A DNA stretch of 64,000 nt from Pacificimonas pallii (GTDB lineage Bacteria; Pseudomonadota; Alphaproteobacteria; Sphingomonadales; Sphingomonadaceae), in the NCBI RefSeq assembly GCF_019204005.1, contig NZ_JAGSPA010000002.1:496001-560000 (forward strand), read 5' to 3'. The notes beneath the pieces were generated by a model. The model made no database searches and had not been told where the DNA came from. It saw only the letters and a list, made by a program, of their open reading frames with translations. Positions 19,405 through 26,409 of this stretch are shown one piece after another. A program made the translations under genes and the position numbers. Every line of letters begins with the position of its first letter. Positions within the stretch are counted from its first letter, which is position 1.

Positions 19405-19875
19405 CTATGGGGCGCTGGGCGCGATATCCAGGTCACCGGATTCGATGTGCCAGTCACCGGCAGAACTGGCCGGGCGGCGCAGGGTGTAGACACCGCTGTA
19501 GGAGCGGCCGGTGCCGTCGCTCATCAGATCCTCGACATTGACCGGGACCGTGACGACCGCAAAGTCGTCCTTGATGCCGACATCGATCATTTCACCGATC
19601 TCCACCGCGGTCAGTTCGGTTTCCGCAAAGCCGCGCATGAAAGTCTGGAAGGCGTCCGGATCGGCCTTGGGGTCCTGCCCCCATAATTGCCATGCCGTGT
19701 CGAAATCGCGCTGCGATATGGCGTCATAATACGCCTTGATGACCGCCTTGGGCCCGGTAGCGGCGGCCTCTTCGGCTTCCTGCGTCGGTTCGTCGGGCGC
19801 GGTTTCGGCGGTGCATGAGACGGTAAGCGCGAGCGCGGGGGCGAAAAAAACCGCGGGAAGAATCGATCTGAACAT
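19405..19875 (-). CDS. Lipoprotein with NTF2-like domain (hypothetical)
   Basis: A 156-aa protein with a lipoprotein signal peptide (LPAVFFAPALALTVSC, Cys21). An acidic linker rich in E and A follows, then an alpha/beta domain (KAVIKAYYDAISQRDFDTAW ... GDWHIESGDLDI) whose helix-then-sheet layout resembles NTF2/DUF4440-like proteins. Function is unknown. It begins 3 bp after the end of the small membrane protein gene upstream, so the two form a small operon. Confidence 0.7.
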   Translation of the reverse strand: MFRSILPAVFFAPALALTVSCTAETAPDEPTQEAEEAAATGPKAVIKAYYDAISQRDFDTAWQLWGQDPKADPDAFQTFMRGFAETELTAVEIGEMIDVGIKDDFAVVTVPVNVEDLMSDGTGRSYSGVYTLRRPASSAGDWHIESGDLDIAPSAP

Positions 19876-19878
19876 GCG

Positions 19879-20100
19879 TCAGATGATGCCGCCCCCAATC
19901 ATCAGACGCAAGGTCGCCACGATGAGAATGAAGATGTTCAGATTGCGCCCCATATTGCTGCTCGACATCGCCCCGAGCGCGCCGCCAAATATGGCAATTG
20001 GCAGCGAAATCCAGTTCGCCCATCCCAGCAGCGGGATCAGGCCGGGAATTACGAAAAGCAATGCGATGAGGCCCAGGAAGATAGAGGCAATGTTGAGCAT
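19879..20100 (-). CDS. Small membrane protein of unknown function
   Basis: A 73-aa, very hydrophobic protein with two to three transmembrane segments (IASIFLGLIALLFVIPGLIPLL, SLPIAIFGGALGAM, NIFILIVATLRLMIGG). It precedes a lipoprotein gene by 3 bp and is probably cotranscribed with it. It resembles small bacterial TM proteins with a glycine-rich helix hairpin, but I recognise no named family. Confidence 0.65.
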   Translation of the reverse strand: MLNIASIFLGLIALLFVIPGLIPLLGWANWISLPIAIFGGALGAMSSSNMGRNLNIFILIVATLRLMIGGGII

Positions 20101-20177
20101 GAACGGACATCCCTATGTGTATTACGGGGGTACGACACCTATTTAGAACGCGGCGGCGTGTATGCAAGGGGAATGGC

Positions 20178-20522
20178 ATGTTTCTCGACCCCGAAGAATT
20201 GCGCGCATTCTTGATCGCAGCCGCCCGTGCCCGCGAGTCCGTTACCTATTCCGAAGCGCTCCAGAGCCAGGGATATGCCTTCACGCGTCCGAAGATGCGC
20301 GCGCTGTGTTCTGTCCTGGGCGATATCGACGCCGAAGGGCGCGGCCGGGACGAGCCGGAACTGGCCGTTCTCGTCGTCCGGCAGTCCGATGGGTTGCCCG
20401 GACAGGGCTGGTGGACGATGGGGGGCGCAGATGGCTATTCCGGACCTTGGGAAGGGCCAGAAGCACGGCGGCATGTCACATGCCTGCAAAACCGCGCGTT
20501 CGACTATTGGGGCGGTGCCTAG
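20178..20522 (+). CDS. Hypothetical cytoplasmic protein
   Basis: A 114-aa soluble protein beginning MFLDPEELRAFLIAAARARE. ATG 20178 has AAGGGGAA nearby, whereas the longer reading from 20115 has none. A helical N-terminal half (ESVTYSEALQSQG, MRALCSVLGDI) is followed by a segment with ELAVLVVRQSDGLPGQGWWT. That last stretch resembles a motif shared by many small bacterial hypothetical proteins. No function can be given. It diverges from the small membrane-protein gene and converges on the metallopeptidase gene. Confidence 0.65.
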   Translation: MFLDPEELRAFLIAAARARESVTYSEALQSQGYAFTRPKMRALCSVLGDIDAEGRGRDEPELAVLVVRQSDGLPGQGWWTMGGADGYSGPWEGPEARRHVTCLQNRAFDYWGGA

Positions 20523-20570
20523 ACGGTTAGATCAGGCCTGGCGTCACCGTCCGTACGCATATCCGATCGC

Positions 20571-20596
20571 AGGTCGGTAGCGCGGCCGTCCGACCT
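20571..20596. terminator. Hairpin between convergent genes
   Basis: AGGTCGG (20571-20577) and CCGACCT (20590-20596) form a 7-bp stem with a 12-base loop, located between the 3' ends of the hypothetical gene and the metallopeptidase gene. A weaker GACGGT/ACCGTC pair (20522-20527/20546-20551) lies just upstream. There is no U-run, so termination is only plausible. Confidence 0.35.
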
Positions 20597-20601
20597 TGCG
20601 C

Positions 20602-21489
20602 CTAAGCGCCAAACGTGTCGCAGCTGCTGGGGTCGCCCGTTTGCAGGCCGCGCTGGAACCATTCCTGACGCTGCGCCGAGCTGCCATGGGTGAAGCTGTC
20701 GGGAACGACATAGCCCTGCGCCTCGCGCTGAAGGCGGTCATCACCGATCGCATTGGCGGCGGCGAGCGCCTCCTGAATATCGCCGCGCTCAAGATATTCG
20801 CGGTTTTCATAGGCGAATACGCCGGCATAGCAGTCAGCCTGCAATTCCATCTTTACCTGTAGCGCGTTGGATTCCGTGCGACCCGCGCGTGCCTGCATCT
20901 GGCGCACCCGGTCGGAAATGCCGGTGACGGTCTGGATATGATGGCCGACCTCATGCGCGACGACATAGGCGGCCGCGAAATCACCGGCGCCTCCCATCTG
21001 CGCGAGCTGATCGAAAAAGCTGGTGTCGATATAGATGCGCTGATCCGCCGGACAGTAGAACGGACCCGTCGCAGATTGCGCCGTACCGCAGCCGGATTGC
21101 CCGCGGCCTGCGTAGAAGATCAGCGTAGGTTCGGGATAGTCGGCACCCTGCTGGGCGAATTCAGCGTTCCATACATCCTCGGTGTCGGCAAGGACGACAC
21201 ATGTGAAGGCATGTATTTCGCTTCGTTCGCAGCCTTCGCCGCTGCCTGCCGCGGCGGGTGCGGCCTGTTGCTGCACGGCGGGCTGGCCGCCGCCCATGCC
21301 AAGGACCGAAAGCGGGTTGCCGCCCAGGATCCAGATGACGATGCCGATCACGATGAGCGTGCCGATGCCCATGCCGCTTTTGCCGCCGATCGGAAGACCG
21401 CCGCCGCGGCGTCCCATGCGGAAGCCACCGCCGCCTCTGCCGGTCTGATCGCCAATATTGCTGCTACGCCTGCGGCCACGCCATTTCAT
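20602..21489 (-). CDS. Neutral zinc metallopeptidase, YpfJ family, membrane-anchored
   Basis: A 295-aa protein with a cytoplasmic Arg/Gly-rich N-terminus (MKWRGRRRSSNIGD, then repeated GGGG), a single transmembrane segment (about residues 42-62, GIGTLIVIGIVIWILGG) and an extracytoplasmic domain. The zinc motif is AHEVGHHIQ, with a downstream glutamate region ELQADCYAGVFA. Paired cysteines (C..ERSEIHAFTC, GCGT..FYCP, SCDTF) suggest disulfides. The family is also called YpfJ/DUF2342-type neutral zinc metallopeptidase; substrates are unknown. ATG 21489 has GGGAAG eight bases upstream. In-frame upstream starts to 21744 lack such a site and would bury the membrane anchor. Confidence 0.88.
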   Translation of the reverse strand: MKWRGRRRSSNIGDQTGRGGGGFRMGRRGGGLPIGGKSGMGIGTLIVIGIVIWILGGNPLSVLGMGGGQPAVQQQAAPAAAGSGEGCERSEIHAFTCVVLADTEDVWNAEFAQQGADYPEPTLIFYAGRGQSGCGTAQSATGPFYCPADQRIYIDTSFFDQLAQMGGAGDFAAAYVVAHEVGHHIQTVTGISDRVRQMQARAGRTESNALQVKMELQADCYAGVFAYENREYLERGDIQEALAAANAIGDDRLQREAQGYVVPDSFTHGSSAQRQEWFQRGLQTGDPSSCDTFGA

Positions 21490-21700
21490 CGCACAGTCTT
21501 CCCTTTTTTCGTCTTCATGCACAGGACGCGCGACGGACCATGCCGGTTCCCGTTCGAAAAGGATAGCCGCCAGGATCCGCCGGATCGCGCTCTTTTTTGA
21601 CTTCGCCGGAATTCCAGAGACAGCAACAGTCACCCACGGCTGTTCCCGATGGCTGATGGCCATGACCGCGATACCTCGTCGCATTCCAGGTGGATCAGGG

Positions 21701-21729
21701 TTGACGATCCCTGACCGCGCGGCAATAAT
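21701..21729 (+). promoter_or_regulatory. Strong predicted sigma-70 promoter of the mini-ORF unit
   Basis: TTGACG (21701-21706) and AATAAT (21724-21729) are separated by exactly 17 bases. Transcription would start near 21736, only about 15 bases before the extended Shine-Dalgarno sequence. Confidence 0.65.
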
Positions 21730-21750
21730 CCCGGCCAGCATCAATTTAGT

Positions 21751-21765
21751 GAAAGGAGGTGATCC
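21751..21765 (+). promoter_or_regulatory. Fifteen-base Shine-Dalgarno sequence matching the whole anti-SD tail
   Basis: GAAAGGAGGTGATCC is the exact reverse complement of the bacterial 16S rRNA 3' end (GGATCACCTCCTTTC). Ordinary ribosome binding sites match 4 to 7 bases. The GGAGG core ends 7 bases before the ATG at 21767, which is ideal spacing. Confidence 0.75.
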
Positions 21766-21766
21766 G

Positions 21767-21823
21767 ATGTCTCATGGTTCAGAAGCGAGGTCGGTTCAGT
21801 CCGTTCGGAGGATCGCTGCCTAA
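21767..21823 (+). CDS. Eighteen-codon mini-ORF behind an extended SD
   Basis: The peptide is MSHGSEARSVQSVRRIAA, too short for normal gene finders. A GTG at 21749 is in frame and would add VKGGDP, but the spacing of the SD favours the ATG. The peptide is polar and basic with no signal or membrane segment. Translation is predicted from the extremely strong ribosome binding site and the promoter directly upstream. Whether the peptide, the act of ribosome binding, or the RNA matters is unknown. Confidence 0.5.
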   Translation: MSHGSEARSVQSVRRIAA

Positions 21824-21876
21824 ACGCGGCAATGAAGGGTCTTCCGGGCCGCACTCCGGCCACTGACCATGTATGA

Positions 21877-21913
21877 GGGTCGTCATTTCTTTACTGAAAT
21901 GGCGGCCCTTTTC
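21877..21913 (+). terminator. Intrinsic terminator of the mini-ORF unit
   Basis: A 13-bp stem (21877-21889 with 21896-21908, two G-U pairs and otherwise fully paired) carries the loop TTTACT and is followed by TTTTC. Its sequence and position are typical of a Rho-independent terminator. Confidence 0.8.
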
Positions 21914-22018
21914 ATTTGGGGCGATAGGATCCGGCCTTGTCACATCTTTGGCGGAACGACCGCAACGCTGACGACCGTCGCCGCTGGTACGCTGGTGACG
22001 CAGATTGAGGGGCAGGGC

Positions 22019-22186
22019 ATGAAACCGACCCGGGTCGATGGCGGTGCTGTCCATATACCCGAAGGGGATGCGGTGGCGCTAATGGCGTCATTCACGAAAT
22101 TAATTCGGTACTGCTTCCGTAAACCGAAGGAATATCCGATCGCGACAATGACGGGCTGCCTTGACGGGTGGCCCGTTTTTGCGTGA
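22019..22186 (+). CDS. Doubtful small ORF between two terminators
   Basis: A 55-codon reading from ATG 22019 (MKPTRVDGGAVHIPEGDAVA ...), preceded by GAGGGGCAGGG. The middle contains a hydrophobic-basic stretch, LMASFTKLIRYCFRK. The last 12 codons run through the intrinsic terminator at 22151-22180, which argues against it. I list it because the roughly 240 bases between the two terminators hold no other explanation. The rest of 21490-22196 apart from the mini-ORF unit shows no gene. Confidence 0.25.
   Translation: MKPTRVDGGAVHIPEGDAVALMASFTKLIRYCFRKPKEYPIATMTGCLDGWPVFA
22151..22180 (+). terminator. Intrinsic terminator
   Basis: ACGGGCTGCC (22151-22160) pairs with GGTGGCCCGT (22167-22176) over 10 bp, including two G-U pairs, around the 6-base loop TTGACG and is followed by TTTTT. 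It ends whatever is transcribed from 21.91-22.15 kb and lies just 17 bases upstream of the next gene's ATG. Confidence 0.75.
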
Positions 22187-22196
22187 GCAGGGCGCA

Positions 22197-22736
22197 ATGA
22201 AGACACGCATATTCTCCGCCGGCATCGGGCTGCTCCTGACCGCATGCGGCGGGATCACGCCGCCGTCCGCCCAGCAGCGGGAGGCAGCGCGCGCGGCATT
22301 GCCGCCCTTGATCGAAGGCGTTGCGCAGTCGCAGCGCACGAAAGGGCGCGTCATCGCGCTTCGCTGGGATATCGATGATCTGGTGCTGACGCCTGAGCGC
22401 TGGTCCTGGCGCGAGGTCGAGGTCATTGCGGAAAGCACCGAACGGGGCGCCGAAGCCGTCACGACGGAATGGACGGTCTCGCTAAACCCCGCCGATCTTG
22501 GCGACCAGGTACCCGCCAGCCTGTCCCGCCAGGCATGGGGGTTGCAAATGGTCTGCGCCGAAGGCGGCTGTATCACGCGGTCCGGAACGCGCACGACCAT
22601 CCTTGATGGGGAGCGGACGATCGAGGTGCTGCCCGAAGAGCGCGTGCGGCGCGCCGAGTGGCTGTTCGAAGATTATGAAGTGCGCGACGACGCCATTTTG
22701 CTGGTGAAGACCGCGCTTGGCTACCTTCCCCGATAA
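22197..22736 (+). CDS. Lipoprotein of unknown function
   Basis: A 179-aa protein with a short lipoprotein signal peptide ending LLLTAC (Cys17). The mature domain is mixed alpha/beta (GRVIALRWDIDDLVLTPERW, TEWTVSLNPADLGDQVP, WGLQMVCAEGGC). The two internal cysteines near VCAEGGC may pair. The segment TEWTVSLN resembles TEWTVRTK in the lipoprotein inside the nuo operon (42604-43080), but the similarity is too short to claim homology. Function unknown. Confidence 0.65.
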   Translation: MKTRIFSAGIGLLLTACGGITPPSAQQREAARAALPPLIEGVAQSQRTKGRVIALRWDIDDLVLTPERWSWREVEVIAESTERGAEAVTTEWTVSLNPADLGDQVPASLSRQAWGLQMVCAEGGCITRSGTRTTILDGERTIEVLPEERVRRAEWLFEDYEVRDDAILLVKTALGYLPR

Positions 22737-22802
22737 CGCGCCCTTTTGCGTTCGGCTGAAAGCCGCTAAAGCTGGCGCGTTCATTATGCGGGGAGAGAGA
22801 AA

Positions 22803-23387
22803 ATGCTTAAAACAACAACATTCCTTACAATTTTCGGTGTTGCCGGACTTGGTCTGGCGGCGTGCGATGCCCCCGAACGCGATCCGCGCGTGAAGGTGGA
22901 TGAACCGGTCGTCGAAGAACCAGCCGGTCCGTCAATGAGCGAAGTCGTCGGCACGAAGGAAGAACTGTCGCAATTTGTCGCGGCAATCGGCCCCGACACG
23001 GCCAATATGGGGCCGTATCTGGACGGTGCGAAGAACATGACGCTGCTGGCACCCAGCAACGACGCCTTCGACAGCATGGAGCCGACTGCCAAGGCATTCC
23101 TGTTCGACGAAGCAAACCGCCCATCGCTCAGGGCTGCGCTGGGCTATCACATGTTGCGCGGAGATCTGGACGCCGCCGCAATCATGGAACGGATCGCCGC
23201 CGATGAAGATGGTGAGATCACGCTGCCAAACAATGCGCGCACGCCGATGACGGCGAAAATGGTCGATGACGCACTGGTGATCGTCGATGCGCGCGGCAAT
23301 GAGGCGAAGGTGCTGAGCGCCGATATTCCGACCGCCAATGGTACCGTGCATATCATCGATACGGTGCTGATGCTGCCAGAGGGCTGA
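22803..23387 (+). CDS. Fasciclin (FAS1) domain lipoprotein
   Basis: A 194-aa lipoprotein (signal ending LGLAAC, Cys21) with an acidic proline-rich linker and one FAS1 domain of about 130 residues. The H1 box is MTLLAPSNDAFDSME, the middle helix region is LRAALGYHMLRGDL, and the H2-like end is ADIPTANGTVHIIDTVLMLP. FAS1 proteins act in adhesion at the cell surface. ATG 22803 follows GGGGAGAGAGAAA. It is probably a single-gene unit with a hairpin just downstream. Confidence 0.85.
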   Translation: MLKTTTFLTIFGVAGLGLAACDAPERDPRVKVDEPVVEEPAGPSMSEVVGTKEELSQFVAAIGPDTANMGPYLDGAKNMTLLAPSNDAFDSMEPTAKAFLFDEANRPSLRAALGYHMLRGDLDAAAIMERIAADEDGEITLPNNARTPMTAKMVDDALVIVDARGNEAKVLSADIPTANGTVHIIDTVLMLPEG

Positions 23388-23398
23388 CGCGCACTGAC

Positions 23399-23436
23399 CG
23401 CCATTGGCCGCCGCCATTCAGGGGTGGCCAATGGCG
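23399..23436 (+). terminator. Hairpin downstream of the fasciclin gene
   Basis: CGCCATTGGCC (23399-23409) and GGCCAATGGCG (23426-23436) form a perfect 11-bp stem with a 16-base loop, starting 12 bases after the fasciclin stop. There is no U-run after it, so it may protect the 3' end or be a repeat rather than terminate. Confidence 0.4.
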
Positions 23437-23558
23437 ATCGGACGTCATCGTCCGGGCGCGGGCATGCAACTGAATACGGCTTTGGTGGTTGGTCGTTCCA
23501 GGCGAACATCGTCGCTGGCACGATAAAGGCAAAGGGGCATGGCCACGTGGAAGAGGCA

Positions 23559-24758
23559 ATGGTGACTGCGGCTGCGGAACGGTCGTCACGGCCGGGTACA
23601 CCGATACAGCCGCCGCCCTCGCGTAGGGTGGAAAGCCGCCGGATCGCCTATCGCCGCGATCGCCTGTTGAGCGCGCTCAATCTGATCATGGCGGCGGCTT
23701 TGCTGCTTGCGCTTCCCTTTGCGCTGCAGGCCGGGTCGGCGTTTTTCCTGCCCCTGACGGCGGGGCTGACCATCGGCATGATGCTTGTGCCGCTGCAATT
23801 GCGGCTGGAGCGCTTCATGCCCGGTGTTCTTGCCGCGACAACCAATATTTTTCTTTGTTTCGGTGTGATTGCCATTGTCAGCTATGTTATCGTGACACCG
23901 GCGCTGGCATGGCTGAACGCGCTTCCCGAGCGGATGTACAATGTCCGGATCAATCTGGACCCGCTCATCGACATGTTCGACACTGTGGACCGTTCCGTCG
24001 ACCGCCTGTCCGAAGAGCTTGGTGTCGATACGGCAACGCAGCAGGAACCGGTCATGGTGGTCGATGCGCCGCGTTCTGTGTACGAGGCGGCCACCACGGC
24101 GGCGCCAAGCGCGCTCATTCAGACCTTTTTCGCACTGCTCATCCTGCTGTTTTTCCTCGCGACGTTCACGCGGATGCGCAAGCGTCTGGTCGCCTCGACG
24201 GGTACGGAGATCGGCGGCGATACGGCGGACCGGCTGCTGACGGATGTCGCGTCCGACACCGGACGCTATGTCGGCGTGATCGCCGCGATCAACATCGTGC
24301 TCGGCATCGTGGTGACGGTCGTCTTTTACCTGATCGGGGTGGAAACGCCGTGGATGTGGGGCGGCCTTGCCGCACTCCTTAATTTCGTGCCCTATGCCGG
24401 GCCGGTGGTGTTCTTCTTTCTCGCAACGCTCGGGGGTATGGCGACGGCGGCGGACCCGCTGACGGGCATGGTGCCCGCGCTTGCCTATCTGGCGATCAAC
24501 CTCACCGAAGCGTATATTTTTACGCCATTGCTGCTGGGGCGGCGGTTTCACGTCAATCCGCTGCTCATCATGGTCGCGCTCAGCTTCTGGGGATGGGTAT
24601 GGGGTGCCGTCGGTGCCCTTTTGGCGGTGCCGTTGCTCATCATCACCAAATCCCTGTTCGAGCGCATCGGCGGCCCCAATGTGACAGGGTTTCTGCTCGA
24701 CCAGAGTACGTTGATCAGAGAGCGCCCGTTGAGAGCCGATCGGAAAAACGAGACGTAA
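23559..24758 (+). CDS. AI-2E family transporter (UPF0118)
   Basis: A 399-aa membrane protein with about eight transmembrane segments in the AI-2E/UPF0118 pattern. There is an N-terminal pair (LNLIMAAALLLALPFALQAG), a long extracytoplasmic loop (about residues 110-190), then TM segments including QTFFALLILLFFLATFTRM and FVPYAGPVVFFFLATLGG. The C-terminal family motif TEAYIFTPLLLGRRFHVNPL is clear. Members export small molecules, and AI-2 itself is not established for most. I chose ATG 23559 (GAAGAGGCA upstream); the frame is open further 5' but that part looks non-coding. Confidence 0.85.
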   Translation: MVTAAAERSSRPGTPIQPPPSRRVESRRIAYRRDRLLSALNLIMAAALLLALPFALQAGSAFFLPLTAGLTIGMMLVPLQLRLERFMPGVLAATTNIFLCFGVIAIVSYVIVTPALAWLNALPERMYNVRINLDPLIDMFDTVDRSVDRLSEELGVDTATQQEPVMVVDAPRSVYEAATTAAPSALIQTFFALLILLFFLATFTRMRKRLVASTGTEIGGDTADRLLTDVASDTGRYVGVIAAINIVLGIVVTVVFYLIGVETPWMWGGLAALLNFVPYAGPVVFFFLATLGGMATAADPLTGMVPALAYLAINLTEAYIFTPLLLGRRFHVNPLLIMVALSFWGWVWGAVGALLAVPLLIITKSLFERIGGPNVTGFLLDQSTLIRERPLRADRKNET

Positions 24759-24937
24759 CGAGGCTGCGGATACCAAAAGGCGGGCCGAAGCGCTTCCGGA
24801 CGATGACGCCGCGGCACATTCACGGCCGGCCACACCGGATGATGACAAAAGCGGGGCATTTCATTCAGGAAGATTGTGGCACTCAACGGCCGCGCGAGAT
24901 TATTTCGGTCATGAATCTGGATTAAGCGAACAGTTGC

Positions 24938-24966
24938 TTGACGAATCCCGGTGCGCCTCATAGGGA
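24938..24966 (+). promoter_or_regulatory. Predicted promoter of tRNA-Asp
   Basis: TTGACG (24938-24943) and TAGGGA (24961-24966) are 17 bases apart, about 40 bases upstream of the tRNA. Confidence 0.5.
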
Positions 24967-25005
24967 CGCGCCTTCGCTGCTGAATATGGCAGCGACCAAG
25001 GATGC

Positions 25006-25082
<77 letters not shown>

Positions 25083-25204
25083 TCCTTTCCCCTGAAAATA
25101 GTGATGCGCACTCCCGGGGGACCTACCTTCGCGATGTGGAGCGGTTGACTATAACTTGACCCGGGTCATATCTCGCAGTCCACCTGCGATGAAGGCCAGT
25201 GCCA

Positions 25205-26329
25205 ATGCCGAATTTCAGCCGAAGAATGTTCATGGGGACCGCGGCGGCGGGTCTGGTGTCAGCCTGCGCCCGAAAAGAAGGGCTTGGTGTTTCCGCCGGA
25301 TCGCAGGACCGGATTTACGTCGATGGGCTGAGTTTCCTGCGTGGTCCGGCCGACGACCTCAAGGCCTCGGGCCTGAATGCCGCGATCATTGATGCCTCCG
25401 AGGTGACCGAGATCGTGCGCCCGGACGGATCCCTAGGCTGGATTCGGACTTTCGAGGCCTGCGACAGGCATATCGATGAAATCAAGGCGTCGACCGGAGG
25501 CACGTATAGCGGCGCGTTCATCGCCGAGTCGGGCTCCGACATCGGCCGAACCGGCGACCTTGCGGTATTCCTGCAATTTCAGTCCTGCGAACCTATTGAG
25601 GATCAGCTGGACCGGATCGGCTATTTCCACGCGAAAGGCCTGCGTGTCCTGCAGTTCACGCACCATCATGACAATCTGTTCGCCGGGGGGGCGCTGGAAC
25701 CGGCTCAAAGCGGGCTGACGTCGCTTGGCCGGGATGGGCTGAGGGAGATGAACCGGCTGGGGATCATTCCCGACGTGTCGCACAGTTCAGAGCCGACCGC
25801 GCTGGATGTGGCGGCGATGTCAAAAACGCCCTTCATCCTGTCGCACGGCGCGTGCCGCGCGATTGTCGACAATCCGAGATGCGCGACTGACGACATGATC
25901 CGCGGCGTCGCGAATTCGGGCGGTGCCATGGGCGTCTTCATGATGAGCTTCTGGCTGACCGACGAGCCGGTGCCGACCGTCGATCACTATATCCGGAATC
26001 TTCGGCATCTCGTAAATGTCGGCGGCATTGACGCTGCCGCGATTGCCAATGATTTTCCGATGAGCGGTCAGCAGGAACTGCGCGCGCTGAACAATGATAA
26101 TGCCGAGGGCGTGAAACAATATCACGACTGGTGGAAATCCATTGACGCCAGCGGCGTGCCCGGGTTTGACCGCCTGCCTGTGCACGTCGTCATTCCCGAA
26201 CTCAACACCATCCACCGGATGAAGCTGATCGAGCAGGCGCTGGAGCGGGACCCTTCTTTCCGCAGCAGCGATATCGACAAGATCATGGGCGGAAACTGGC
26301 AGCGCGTCCTGACGGACGTGCTTGGCTAG
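25205..26329 (+). CDS. Tat-exported M19 dipeptidase-like lipoprotein with altered metal site
   Basis: A 374-aa protein starting MPNFSRRMFMGTAAAG. The twin arginine plus GLVSAC suggests a Tat-exported lipoprotein. The fold is that of membrane dipeptidases (peptidase M19): FHAKGLRVLQFTHHHDN, GIIPDVSHSS, TPFILSHGACRAIVDNPRC and GGAMGVFMM are easily aligned. The first metal-binding HxD of the family (DGHND) is instead DGLSF. The bridging Glu region reads LQFQSCE, and the usual GSDFDG reads ANDFPM. Dinuclear zinc hydrolysis may therefore be lost or altered. ATG 25205 is preferred over GTG 25199. Transcribed alone. Confidence 0.75.
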   Translation: MPNFSRRMFMGTAAAGLVSACARKEGLGVSAGSQDRIYVDGLSFLRGPADDLKASGLNAAIIDASEVTEIVRPDGSLGWIRTFEACDRHIDEIKASTGGTYSGAFIAESGSDIGRTGDLAVFLQFQSCEPIEDQLDRIGYFHAKGLRVLQFTHHHDNLFAGGALEPAQSGLTSLGRDGLREMNRLGIIPDVSHSSEPTALDVAAMSKTPFILSHGACRAIVDNPRCATDDMIRGVANSGGAMGVFMMSFWLTDEPVPTVDHYIRNLRHLVNVGGIDAAAIANDFPMSGQQELRALNNDNAEGVKQYHDWWKSIDASGVPGFDRLPVHVVIPELNTIHRMKLIEQALERDPSFRSSDIDKIMGGNWQRVLTDVLG

Positions 26330-26409
26330 CGCCGACGTGCGCTGATATGGCCCGGCAGTTGATCAGATAGCGGATTTTGCCGCGCGGTCGCTCACGCTAA
26401 ACCGCTTAC

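Larger units (their letters stand above)
21736..21913 (+). ncRNA. Predicted short transcript (about 180 nt) with extended SD, mini-ORF and terminator
   Basis: A strong promoter at 21701-21729 and an intrinsic terminator ending near 21913 bracket an RNA of roughly 180 nt. Its 5' part holds a 15-nt match to the complement of the 16S rRNA 3' end and an 18-codon ORF; the rest is structured. It could be a tiny mRNA, a regulatory RNA, or both. The boundaries are inferred from the two signals. Confidence 0.5.

Noticed and set aside
21950-21977. GGAAC ... CGTC as a general-stress (EcfG) promoter
   Set aside because: The spacing is too long and the -10 part is not CGTT.
21869-22018. Longer version of the small ORF at 22 kb
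   Set aside because: It begins inside the terminator stem of the mini-ORF unit and so is not on a credible transcript.
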